64,000 nt of DNA from Synaphobranchus kaupii (taxonomy: Eukaryota; Chordata; Actinopteri; Anguilliformes; Synaphobranchidae): positions 12,909,492 through 12,973,491 of the forward strand of contig CM056389.1 of assembly GCA_029718625.1 (NCBI GenBank), in the 5' to 3' direction. The notes beneath the pieces were generated by a model. It had not been told where the DNA came from. It was given only the letters and a program-made list of their open reading frames with translations, and searched no databases. Positions within the stretch are counted from its first letter, which is position 1, and each line of letters opens with the position of its first letter. The position numbers and the translations under genes were made by a program. Below, piece after piece: positions 41,327-51,172 of the stretch.

Positions 41327-41387
41327 ATGGATTCCTTAATGAAGATGGTGGCTGTGGCTCTCCTGGTCCTATGGGACGTGGCCCAAG
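41327..41387 (+). CDS. CD2/SLAM-family-like Ig receptor, exon 1 (signal peptide)
   Basis: ATG at 41327 opens 20 codons plus one base and ends at a strong donor AAG|GTGAGT (intron from 41388). The peptide MDSLMKMVAVALLVLWDVAQ is a textbook signal peptide: charged start, hydrophobic VAVALLVLW core, small residues before cleavage. The exon ends in phase 1, exactly what is needed to join the Ig exon at 50838 (both encode a Gly across the junction and continue NEDPC). This is the standard layout of Ig-superfamily receptor genes, with the leader on its own exon and Ig exons phase 1-1. The intron to the next recognised exon is about 9.4 kb and full of repeats. Recognised from sequence logic rather than a database match. 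Confidence 0.75.
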
Positions 41388-41781
41388 GTGAGTCACCCGT
41401 TTGAAAGGCTTTCTCTTTCTCTCTGACCTAAGCAGTGCTCATCAGGTTTTTTTTGTTTTTTTTTGTACTTTGTGTTTTTTTTCTCTCGTTTTGTTTTGTC
41501 TGGAGTTCTCCTTCAGTTAAACCCATGGTTAAAACTTTTGGATCGGTGACATTGAGCAGGATAACTCGAGCGCTAACTCTGTAGTTCAGGCTAAAGAGAG
41601 AGAGAGATGAAGGAGGAAAAGAAACAATTCAAATGCGCTGATGAGCTCCATCACCACGACTTCAAGAATCAACCGTAACTGTTTCCACACTGTTCACTTT
41701 CCTCTTGATATTTCTTTCTTTCAGTTGAATGTTTGAATGCGCTCTGTTATTGTTTCAGTCGTGACTTTTTGAGCGCAAATA
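41388..41781 (+). other. Intron 1, first part
   Basis: Starts GTGAGT. Contains poly(T) and a short (GA)n. No coding signal. Confidence 0.6.
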
Positions 41782-42137
41782 TACAGTGAGCACCATAATT
41801 CATTGGACAGTGACACATTTTTTGTTATTTTGGTTCTGTACTCTAGCAATTTGAGTTTGAAAGGATCCAATGTGCAAAGGATTCAAGTGCAGACTGGCAG
41901 CTTAAATTTGAGGGTATTTTCATCCATATCGGATGAACCGTTTAGAAATTATATAACCTTTTGTACATAGCCCCCCCCCCCCCCAATTTTCGGCATCAAA
42001 AAATATTTGGAAAATTTGTCAAGAGAAATAACCCTTAAAGTGAAACATCCATCCACAAATGATCCCCATTGTATTTTCAAAGTAATAACTCTTGCACTGC
42101 GGGATGCTCAATGTTTTTCTTTTACAGTTTTTAAACT
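41782..42137. mobile_element. Interspersed DNA repeat, Tc1/mariner-like MITE (tentative)
   Basis: It begins TATACAGTGAGCACCATAAT and continues with ATTGGACAGTGACACATTTT and a body including TTTGAGGGTATTTTCATCC and ATCGGATGAACCGTTTAGAA. I recognise this pattern as a dispersed fish repeat with a TA-flanked CAGTG terminus. No transposase. A poly(C) run is at 41970-41983. Right boundary uncertain. Confidence 0.5.
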
Positions 42138-42142
42138 CCAAG
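42138..42142. other. Target-site duplication CCAAG (left)
   Basis: Repeated at 44026-44030 on the other side of the element. Confidence 0.65.
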
Positions 42143-44025
42143 GGCCCTATCTTGGCAATCTTGGCGCTTGGTCTAAGCGCATGGCGTAAAGTCCATTTAG
42201 GGCGTGTCCAAGTCCACTTTTGCTATTTTAACGGCGTGTTTTTTTGGGCGCTAAGTACGGAGCAGCGTGCAAATGGGCTGAACCTAGTCTCTTCATTAAT
42301 TATAGGTGTGACATGCAATAAACCAATCAAAATGTCATATCCCATTCCCTTTAAAAGCCTGCTTTTCCACCTTGGCGGATTGCTTATATGATGGCGAAAC
42401 AGACATGCTCGTGCGTGTTTAGTGCGATCAAGGAATAGGCTATATGGATCAATAGTAGCCTATGATAAATATTATTTGGACCAACTATTATGAGTTCCCG
42501 GTAATTCCCGACAGTGCTGTTATTCTATAAAATATATGCAGTTAAATTTAGTTAAAGGCACCTGCAACAGCTGAGAATAAGCTACCAATGGCTTCCGTCT
42601 CACTCACAGAAAACGCCAAATTAGCCTGCTTGTTGAACGAATTTCGTTTGATTATGCAATGAAGCAATGAACTCATGTTCAAGCTTCATCCGAAGTTCAT
42701 TACCTGCATTCTAATTTTGATTAATAAAATAAATAACGTTATTTTGCCTTAATGATGACAACAAATACAATAAAGCTGTCAGGTTGGCAACCCATAGGTT
42801 CACGCATATTTTCCCTTCTTTTATAATGTCCTGCTTATGGAAATGTGACCAATCAGTTTTACTGGTAGCGTAATGCTTTAAAACAATCCACTTTCCCAGG
42901 AAGACCGTTAAAAGTGCGGTTTACAGCAGGGGAAACAGACCTGCTCCTCTAAAGCGCACATGCAGATAATGGTATTTTAATTAATTGTGAATTAATTGTA
43001 ACGTGCTGCAAATTTGTTTTCGTTTCTAATTAAATATTTTGTTCAGTTATGGAATAACAGGTGAAATCAACGGGGTTTTAATAAGCTGAGGGTATGGAAA
43101 CCTTGTCACAATTCAGTTAGCATGGTGACATTTACGTATCTCCATTTTTTAACCATAGGCTATCGAAAAAAACCTTATGCATAGCGATTCCGATGTAGCC
43201 TAGGCTATTTGAAAAACAATAAAAGCAATATTCACTGGACAATGTTTTTAACTTTTTTCAGTCACAAACCATTCTATTTACTTACAGGCTGTATTCCTAG
43301 ATAAATAGACCTGTATTGTAATGACATCTGGAAGCGCATTTTCAAAACTCAAATGTCCGTCTATTGCAGTGCGCGAGTTTTCCATTGAATGACAATTCAC
43401 GCATTAGGTGTAAATGACAATTCGCGCATTAGGCTTGATATAGGTGTTATCAGCTCCTTTTTAACGGATAGCCATTGTCCCGTACCATCGCACATCGCCT
43501 GGATGTTGATGGAGTGGACTGAGAGCAATGTAATGTGGCATCGTTTCCCTTCGCTGAGGGAAAGGTATGTGGACCTATAGAACCTTTTATTATTATGCAT
43601 TTTTGACATAGCCTACACAATAATAATATTTCGCATTGTGATCTAGATATTTTAGTCATGCTTGTGCGCGCCCTGTGTGTAACAGACAGGATGGTATGCG
43701 GGTTGTGCACACGCCTATGTAGACGCACTTATATGCGCCGTTAAAATAACATGTAAACAACTGCGACATGACTTTAGACCAGGTTTGTGGTGGTTCTAGC
43801 GCAAGCGCTTTCTGCTGGCTCAAGATAGCAATACGCCAGAAAGAATCCTGGCCACTCCTCGTCTTAAGACCAACACGCCCAGTTCACTTGTAATGGGCGC
43901 AAGAATACATGGTAGTTAAAGGACGTGAACGCAAGGCGTTATTATGAACCATGCGCCGGGTGTAAGATAGCAAAGACACTTGCATTTGGGTTAGCGCCGC
44001 TTTGCGCCGGGTGTAAGATAGGGCC
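42143..44025. mobile_element. Non-autonomous DNA transposon, 1.88 kb, TIR GGCCCTATCTT
   Basis: The left end GGCCCTATCTT is inverted at the right end (AAGATAGGGCC), with CCAAG on both flanks. Subterminal regions repeat TGCGCCGGGTGTAAGATAG twice near the right end, plus several GGCGC/GCGCC motifs and ACGCCCAGTTCACTTGTA. No transposase frame is present; internal frames are short. The GGGCCCTATCTT end is familiar from fish genomes, but I cannot place it in a superfamily. It lies in intron 1 of the Ig-like gene. Confidence 0.75.
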
Positions 44026-44030
44026 CCAAG
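44026..44030. other. Target-site duplication CCAAG (right)
   Basis: Partner of 42138-42142. Confidence 0.65.
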
Positions 44031-44643
44031 AGGGATGAAAATGTACTTTATTTAGCACAGAACTGTGTTTTACTATACACTTTACTATGCCTTTTATCAC
44101 TAGTTTAGCATTCAATGTGATTTTTTAATGTGAAGTTGTTCACTGTGAATAGTTAAAAATAGTGAATACCAATACACTGCCTAACTTCATAATATGCCGT
44201 CTTATGTACAGCACCTTCACACAGTAAAATACTCAGTGATGAATAAACTTTGAGAGAGTGTTAATTTGATCCGCATTGGACTTGTATGGCCGCTTATATT
44301 TTTGTTTTACACTGCGTAAGTTGCTGTGCAAACAAGTGTCAATGTTTTTGAGGCACAGGGATGAGGTGTGCCTGTGACACTCATTGCAAGTCGCTCTGGG
44401 TAGGAGAGTAGGCGGAATGCCTCAAGTGCAGAAACAAATGCAGTGCATTTGATGTGCTTATAAATCCCGTGGTATTACCTCAAGTGCAGAAACAAATGCA
44501 GTGAACAAATGCAGTGCATTTGATGCGCTTATAAATCCCGTGGTATTACCATGGGTGCAGCTGCAGAGATGCAGGGAGATTTGCAAGATGATAAAGTGCT
44601 GGAGCGAGATGGAATACAAGATGCAGAAATGAGAAACTGAACC
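44031..44643. other. Intron 1; SINE-tail trace and local duplication
   Basis: GCAAGTCGCTCTGGGTAGG (44388-44406) and the following GCGGAATGCC resemble the SINE tail on the + strand. CTCAAGTGCAGAAACAAATG recurs 58 bp apart, and CTTATAAATCCCGTGGTATT recurs 70 bp apart, within 44419-44550 (local duplication). No coding signal. Confidence 0.5.
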
Positions 44644-46080
44644 GCACTGATATTAAAGAGGGAAGGTGATGCACTGATATTAAAGAGGGAAGGTGATGCA
44701 CTGATATTAAAGAGGGAAGGTGATGCACTGATATTAAAGAGGGAAGGTGATGCACTGATATTAAAGAGGGAAGGTGATGCACTGATATTAAAGAGGGAAG
44801 GTGATGCACTGATATTAAAGAGGGAAGGTGATGCACTGATATTAAAGAGGGAAGGTGATGCACTGATATTAAAGAGGGAAGGTGATGCACTGATATTAAA
44901 GAGGGAAGGTGATGCACTGATATTAAAGAGGGAAGGTGATGCACTGATATTAAAGAGGGAAGGTGATGCACTGATATTAAAGAGGGAAGGTGATGCACTG
45001 ATATTAAAGAGGGAAGGTGATGCACTGATATTAAAGAGGGAAGGTGATGCACTGATATTAAAGAGGGAAGGTGATGCACTGATATTAAAGAGGGAAGGTG
45101 ATGCACTGATATTAAAGAGGGAAGGTGATGCAGTGATATTAAAGAGGGAAGGTGATGCAGTGATATTAAAGAGGGAAGGTGATGCACTGATATTAAAGAG
45201 GGAAGGTGATGCAGTGATATTAAAGAGGGAAGGTGATGCACTGATATTAAAGAGGGAAGGTGATGCAGTGATATTAAAGAGGGAAGGTGATGCACTGATA
45301 TTAAAGAGGGAAGGTGATGCAGTGATATTAAAGAGGGAAGGTGATGCAGTGATATTAAAGAGGGAAGGTGATGCACTGATATTAAAGAGGGAAGGTGATG
45401 CACTGATATTAAAGAGGGAAGGTGATGCACTGATATTAAAGAGGGAAGGTGATGCAGTGATATTAAAGAGGGAAGGTGATGCAGTGATATTAAAGAGGGA
45501 AGGTGATGCAGTGATATTAAAGAGGGAAGGTGATGCAGTGATATTAAAGAGGGAAGGTGATGCACTGATATTAAAGAGGGAAGGTGATGCAGTGATATTA
45601 AAGAGGGAAGGTGATGCACTGATATTAAAGAGGGAAGGTGATGCAGTGATATTAAAGAGGGAAGGTGATGCACTGATATTAAAGAGGGAAGGTGATGCAG
45701 TGATATTAAAGAGGGAAGGTGATGCACTGATATTAAAGAGGGAAGGTGATGCAGTGATATTAAAGAGGGAAGGTGATGCAGTGATATTAAAGAGGGAAGG
45801 TGATGCACTGATATTAAAGAGGGAAGGTGATGCAGTGATATTAAAGAGGGAAGGTGATGCACTGATATTAAAGAGGGAAGGTGATGCACTGATATTAAAG
45901 AGGGAAGGTGATGCAGTGATATTAAAGAGGGAAGGTGATGCAGTGATATTAAAGAGGGAAGGTGATGCAGTGATATTAAAGAGGGAAGGTGATGCACTGA
46001 TATTAAAGAGGGAAGGTGATGCAGTGATATTAAAGAGGGAAGGTGATGCAGTGATATTAAAGAGGGAAGGTGATGCAGTG
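44644..46080. repeat. Second 27-bp minisatellite, ~53 units, with a two-state position
   Basis: Units are ATATTAAAGAGGGAAGGTG followed by ATGCASTG. The only frequent variation is C or G at S. The first 18 or so units are all C; from about 45131 the states are mixed in a partly repeated order. Long frames on both strands (9-residue period) are artefacts of the 27-bp unit. Confidence 0.97.
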
Positions 46081-48028
46081 TGACACAGAGAGAACGAAGA
46101 GGATGGCAAAAGCAACGTACAGAAATCAGAGAAATATTGAGAAAATAACTAAGTGACTCCAGGCTACAAAAAAAAAGCATTAGTCATAAAATTACCTCAT
46201 AACCAGGACAAGATAACAACAAAACACAACTGCTGACATTGTGACAATGTCTCCCTGCAGTTTTATGGTACGGCACAGAACAAATTTAGCTAAGAAATAA
46301 TAGCTTTCGCTATTAAATTTTCATTTGTCTTTGTGGCAGGAAGTAATTCAGCTGAATGATGAGATAACCAAGGCATTTCCTGGAAGTGACTACCAGAGAA
46401 ATACGTTTAAAATTAATTCACCGATGTGTAGTTTGCTGATATTCTCACAATCATCAGTGGTATGCATACAGTCACCTGTACCTGCAGGTTATGGGATTAT
46501 TAATCGTTTTAATGATTTTAGGGTCATCTCTTGTAATAGTGGCAATATAAGTTGATGCAATACTGCTTAATGTATAATAAAATCCACTCGCCATTTTGTG
46601 TGTATGAAGTAGAGAGAAAGAGAAACAAGGTTGTGCTGGGAATTCCATTTCCATGTAACTAAATTTCAGCTTTCTGAATTGAAAAATGCCGATAATGTTG
46701 TCTGGGGATTTTCCACGACAGTCAAAAACATTTGTGATCTCCAAAAAATATCAGAGCAGATTCCTTGCACCTTTGCCTAAATTATGATATCTCCATCTTG
46801 TTATATTTTATTGGCTTTTCTAGTTTTGATACAGTGAAGGTCAAAATGGCAGATGGAGGTGGAAACATACAAACTTCCCCTGATGTAGCTGTGAAAACCT
46901 TTTATTCCTAGAGAACAGAGCATGTTAAAAAAATATATTCTTATTAGGGAAGATGCAAGGAGCAGAATTAGTTATATTTGGAACAAAAAACTACCGTAGT
47001 TCTTGTATTGTATACGCAAAACCTTCTGTCCACTGAAGTGCATTAAGAGTTGTAATCTGCATGTGTAGTCTATGTTTTCAAGGGGCCATTTGGGGCACAT
47101 TTCTGTGACCTAGGCAGGTGAAACATGTGGAGTTTGATGTGAAAAAATAATTGCTCTGTTTTGTAATAATTCATGCATGAAAGGGTTAAGTTAGTTAATT
47201 TCCTGGACTGGAGTGAAACAGACCTGAGTCTGACCCCTGAAGACGGGACAGGGGTTATATTCTAAATTGTTGTGGTTAACAGATCAGTGAGCCCAGTTTA
47301 TCGAACCCCTGGACTGTTTCATCCAACAAAAACCAATAAAACAATTTTAAAACTGAAAACATAACTTTTCAGTGCAGCCTTTGATTAAGAAATTTTAAAT
47401 TGTTTTACTTTGATTTTATGGTTCATACTTATGTTACTTTTATTGTCTTTGTTGTATGGTTTCTCTGAACTGCTTGTGTAAAGCACCTTGAATTGCTTCC
47501 TGTCAGAAATGTACCATATAAATAAAATTAGATTTTATTCATCATTCCGTGCTTACTAGCACTAAGCCTACTTGCGCCATAAGTGTCACATAAAATCACA
47601 TTTCCATTTGATCATGGGTTTTTTTTAATAAAGTTTTGATTTGCTTGTTATTCACTGTTTGTTATAATAGACGTTGTAGCCTATTGTTTGATTCAAATAC
47701 TAGTTACTCTTGTATTCTGTAACACGATTTGCTTCATGATTTAAAAAAAATCCTCCTGTTCATGATGTAGCCTATCTAGGCTATCTGTGCAAATTCTCTT
47801 CTTGTGCATTTAGTTAGTTAATTAGCCCCCATTGTTACGCAATCATTCAGAACGTTCAGTTATGGATATTCCAAGCACACCCGTACGTGTCTTGCTACAA
47901 TGACAGTCGTCATTTTAACGATTCTGTGACTTTTAATACCTGCTTTCCATTTGTACTAAAATGCACCCGCAAATAGCCTACCTTTCCCAAACTTCCTTTC
48001 GGGTATAGTAAATCTGAACAAAAACGTC
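46081..48028. other. Intron 1; no gene seen
   Basis: AT-rich. At 47481-47530, AAAGCACCTTGAATTGCTTC then ACCATATAAATAAAATTA resembles the tail of a fish LINE/SINE retroposon (+ orientation). A poly(A) run is at 48037-48051. Confidence 0.5.
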
Positions 48029-48275
48029 TCCGACGTAAAAAAAAAAAAAAAGCCAAGTTACTCACGCATAGCCTACGGAGCGCTGTCTATAAGTCCTTAA
48101 TTCCAACTTGCAAAAACTAGGCCTGCCTTTAAAAGTATTGATATTAAAAAATGTGGCCAAGTTACAACTAACAATATTGCCTATCGTAGCTCACACTAAA
48201 TAAACTAGCTTCCAAAGCAATGCTATCCAAACTTTCCTAAATTATTTAATGCAACTTGGCCCTGTGTTTCTTCAT
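48029..48275 (+). repeat. Left arm of a large inverted repeat
   Basis: 247 bp, reverse complement of 48973-49215 with few mismatches; begins TCCGACGTAAAA. See the element at 48029-49215. Confidence 0.95.
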
Positions 48276-48972
48276 GTTAGCATATGAAGAGATTGTGCCT
48301 CATGGAACAACATATGATTTCAATTAATGTTTTTAACAGTTGATGAATAATTACACTCCAGAAAGGATATGGTTATACTTTGTTGGCAAGTTTATTTTAG
48401 AAAATGTACAGGTTTTAAAATGTTAACTGCTGCTACAGATTTCTTTACAATTCACAAGCGGACATTTATATCAAGAAACATCATGTACAATAGAGAAAGG
48501 GGGGATGAATAAATAAATGCAGATAAAAATAAGTAATACTTTTAAAATAGCGTACATATAGCATTTTTACAAATGTATCCAGACATGTTTGTGGGTCAGA
48601 TGAGGGAAAATAAGTAATAGTACTAATTTTCTTAACTATAATAGTTATGATATTTGCAAACAGAATTTTGTGAACACAAGGATAGCTATGCTCTGTAGGA
48701 TCACACAGGTTTTTGATAGAAATCCAAATATTCCAAATAAATAAATACATAATAATAATAATAATACATTTTATTCATTCTGTGCTTTTCATAGACCCAA
48801 AGCAGTGGATGCAGACAATTATTCAAACATGCCCTATAGTGTCGTAGTTTTTCTGTTTCATTTCTAAGTGCAACACATCTGTATCAGAGTATTTCCACTA
48901 TAAATTATTCTCATTTTGCAGTTTGATGTGGAACATACAGTTTCATTGACCACATTCTCTTGAGATGGTAAG

Positions 48973-49215
48973 ATGAAGAAACACAGGGCCAAGTTGCATT
49001 AAATAATTTAGGAAAGTTTGGATAGCATTGCTTTGGAATAGAGCTAGTTTATTTAGTGTGAGCTACGATAGGCAATATTGTTAGTTGTAACTTGGCCACA
49101 TTTTTTATATCAGTACTTTTAAAGGCAGGCCTAGTTTTTGCAAGTTGGAATTAAGGACTTATAGACAGCGCTCTGTAGGCTATGCGTGAGTAACTTGGCT
49201 TTTTTTTACGTCGGA
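48973..49215 (-). repeat. Right arm of the large inverted repeat
   Basis: 243 bp, inverse of 48029-48275. The poly(A) near the tip differs in length between arms (about 15 versus 8). Confidence 0.95.
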
Positions 49216-49249
49216 CATGTGCACACTGTTTGAGTCCAAAATTAAATTA

Positions 49250-49330
49250 CACTTTAATATGAACCAGGCGAGGTACGAACCCACGTCTCTCGCAATACTA
49301 AGGCTTGACGCTAACCATCTTAGCCAGAAA
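49250..49330 (-). repeat. tRNA-like sequence (possible tRNA pseudogene or SINE head)
   Basis: On the minus strand: CTGGCTAAGATGGTTAGCGT (A-box-like), then about 30 nt, then GTGGGTTCGTACCTCGCC (B-box-like GGTTCGTACC). Spacing suits a tRNA, but the acceptor stem does not pair well. Confidence 0.45.
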
Positions 49331-49544
49331 GAAAACAATAGATACTACTAAGAAAGTAGCTTACCAGAGATTATTATTCTTCTTATTATTATTATAATTA
49401 AAAGTGTTTGCAGTAAGCTACATTGTCTGCAGAGTAGCGTAGACTAGAGCAATGTTCGGAGGCTATAGTATTTTTTTAAAGTGACTAACCATGAATCAGA
49501 TATGTTTGGGTAGTACTTAACAGTTGCACATTGTTTTTGTGGAA
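49331..49544. other. Intron 1 spacer
   Basis: AT-rich; (ATT)n-like tract near 49370-49400. No gene seen. Confidence 0.5.
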
Positions 49545-49632
49545 AATAAGCATGTGACCTGCTGGGCACAAACCCAAAATCCTCTGTGTGAGAGACAGCC
49601 ACTCTGACCATTAGGCCGCAGTAGCTTCTTGG
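49545..49632 (-). repeat. Second tRNA-like sequence
   Basis: On the minus strand: GCGGCCTAATGGTCAGAGTG (A-box-like), CTGTCTCTCACACAGAGG (could form an anticodon-like stem-loop), and TTGGGTTTGTGCCC (weakened B box). Same orientation as the copy 300 bp to the left. Probably a degenerate tRNA-derived repeat. Confidence 0.45.
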
Positions 49633-50060
49633 AAAGAGTGAAGCCATTAGCTATATTGACATTAAAAAACATTAGTATGAAGCATTATTATTGGGCGATA
49701 AGCTTGATGAGCAGGTATACGGACCATACCCTCAAAGAATAATTCTCCCCATTGGATAACATCGCGACGGAGGCAGGCAGTTTGGCAGGAAAAATAGGAA
49801 GAAGAAGAAGGAGAAAAACAGCAAAATAACCCAAGTTTGGGGCTTTATTGTGTCGATGTGTGAAGTTGTATCTGAATGCTGTGTGGTTACATGAGGTCAG
49901 AACATACAGAAGTTAATGTTTTTAAGGGCTGAGAGTCTTTGGTAATTGTGGTTACTTCTGTAGGAAACCCTGAAAAAAGTGCCAAACTCTCTGTGCTGTA
50001 TAGGTATGGGGCATGCCCCACCAAGCCGTAACTTGGCGGATGGCATACCTGCCATCCCAA
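49633..50060. other. Intron 1; no gene seen
   Basis: Contains (GAA)n-like sequence at 49798-49816, and near 50031 the first of three copies of CTTGGCGGATGGCATACC (others at 50410 and 51261). Confidence 0.5.
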
Positions 50061-50420
50061 TGAATATGAAGAAATAAATCAAATCCTTTGTTTCAAACAT
50101 TTATGATGAAAAGTATTTCCCAAAACATAAGCAAAAAACGTAAGATTATAGACTTATGTCCAAAATGTGAAGTAAGTTAAAAAAATTGAATTAGTGGTTT
50201 TTTCATTCAAATGAATAAGAAATTATGTATATCTTATGAATATTAAGAAATAAATCAAATTTTTCAAACATTTATGATAAAAAATGTATTTCACATGTAT
50301 TTCAAATGAGTAAAAAGCGTAAGACTATAGTTTTTCTTCCAAAATCTGAAAAAAGTGAACATTTTTAAGTTCAGTTGTTTTCAGTCAGATGGGTAAGAAA
50401 TTATGTAACTTGGCGGATGG
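50061..50420. repeat. ~180-bp AT-rich tandem duplication
   Basis: AAGAAATAAATCAAAT and AAACATTTATGAT recur about 180 bp apart, as does AATAAGAAATTATGTA/GGTAAGAAATTATGTA. The second unit overlaps the start of the 855-bp duplication that carries the Ig exons. Confidence 0.7.
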
Positions 50421-51172
50421 CATACCTGCCATCCCAATCACTTTACACATGCTAACGTAATCTATTTGCATGACCAACCTCAACTATTTCGCGAAATAAC
50501 GCAGGGACGCCCATTTGTGCAAATCAGGTAACCTGCAAAAATGAGAACGTATCTTTCAATTTTAGCACACGCAATCCTCTTTACATCACATTAGTTGATC
50601 ACCTCGGACTATTTTTTGCGGGTGGTTCTACACGTGTTTTTGTACATGCAAGTATTTAGTAACTCCTCCCCCTAGTTTTCTTTTTCTCAAAAATGTTGGA
50701 GAAAAAAAAACAGATGGAACTGACAGTTTTTTTTGTGTGGGTGAATTTGTACACATGATGCCATGAAGTGACCGAACTGAGTCATATACTTTTTTGTTGC
50801 CCCCCGCCCCCCCGTTTTTGTATTCCGTTGTTGCCAGGTAACGAGGACCCCTGCAGGTATGTGGCTGTGGGGGATTCCGTGACGATTTCCCTCCAACGTT
50901 CCGCGGACTGTGTTGAGAGCAGCTTGACCTGGAAGTTAAATTCAACTGATATTTTCAGGAGAAAGCAGCACACCGTCCGCACTGGCAAAGATTCAGACGT
51001 AACGTCCGACGGCTCACTGCAGCTGGTGGATCTACAGAGACACAATTCAGGAGAGTACAAAGCTGAGCTCTACAACGCTGGAGGAATTGTATGCGGAAAA
51101 GCAACAGAAACTCTGTGTGTGATCGGTAAGCAAAAGGCTGACGTGGAGATAGATGGGGTATTTCACAAAGCA
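50319..51172 (+). repeat. 855-bp tandem duplication, copy 1 (carries an Ig exon)
   Basis: Starts GTAAGACTATAG; the same sequence restarts at 51173. Contains intron flank, Ig exon and following intron. Its right edge (GGGGTATTTCACAAAGCAG) is the first 19 bp of the MITE that is complete at 52016, so the right breakpoint lay inside that MITE. Confidence 0.92.
50838..51125 (+). CDS. CD2/SLAM-family-like Ig receptor, Ig V-like exon, copy A
   Basis: Acceptor TTGTTGCCAG precedes 50838 and donor G|GTAAGC follows 51125. The 288-bp exon (96 codons) is phase 1-1. It encodes a V-type Ig domain: VAVGDSVTISL (strand B), SSLTWKLNST (strand C with the core Trp and an N-glycosylation sequon NST), DGSLQLVDLQRHNSGEYKAE (strands E-F with the Asp-x-Gly/Ser-x-Tyr-like turn) and LYNAGG (F-G). 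No Cys occurs at the usual B and F positions; Cys sits instead at NEDPC, SADC, GIVC and TLC. Loss of the canonical disulphide and the SGEYKAELYNAGG pattern are typical of the N-terminal domain of CD2/CD48/CD244-type receptors. Expected role: extracellular adhesion or recognition on leukocytes. The exact gene cannot be named. Confidence 0.75.

Larger units (their letters stand above)
48029..49215. mobile_element. Fold-back element with ~245-bp inverted ends
   Basis: The arms (48029-48275 and 48973-49215) enclose a 697-bp AT-rich loop that has an (ATA)n stretch near 48750 and no coding frame. Outer ends read TCCGACGTAAAA on both strands. No target duplication is evident (GTC left, CAT right). 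Long TIRs with an empty middle suggest a non-autonomous fold-back transposon; an inverted duplication by another route is possible. Confidence 0.7.

Noticed and set aside
44529..46180. Frames of 316-544 codons over the second 27-bp array
   Set aside because: Same cause: a stop-free 27-bp repeat read on both strands.
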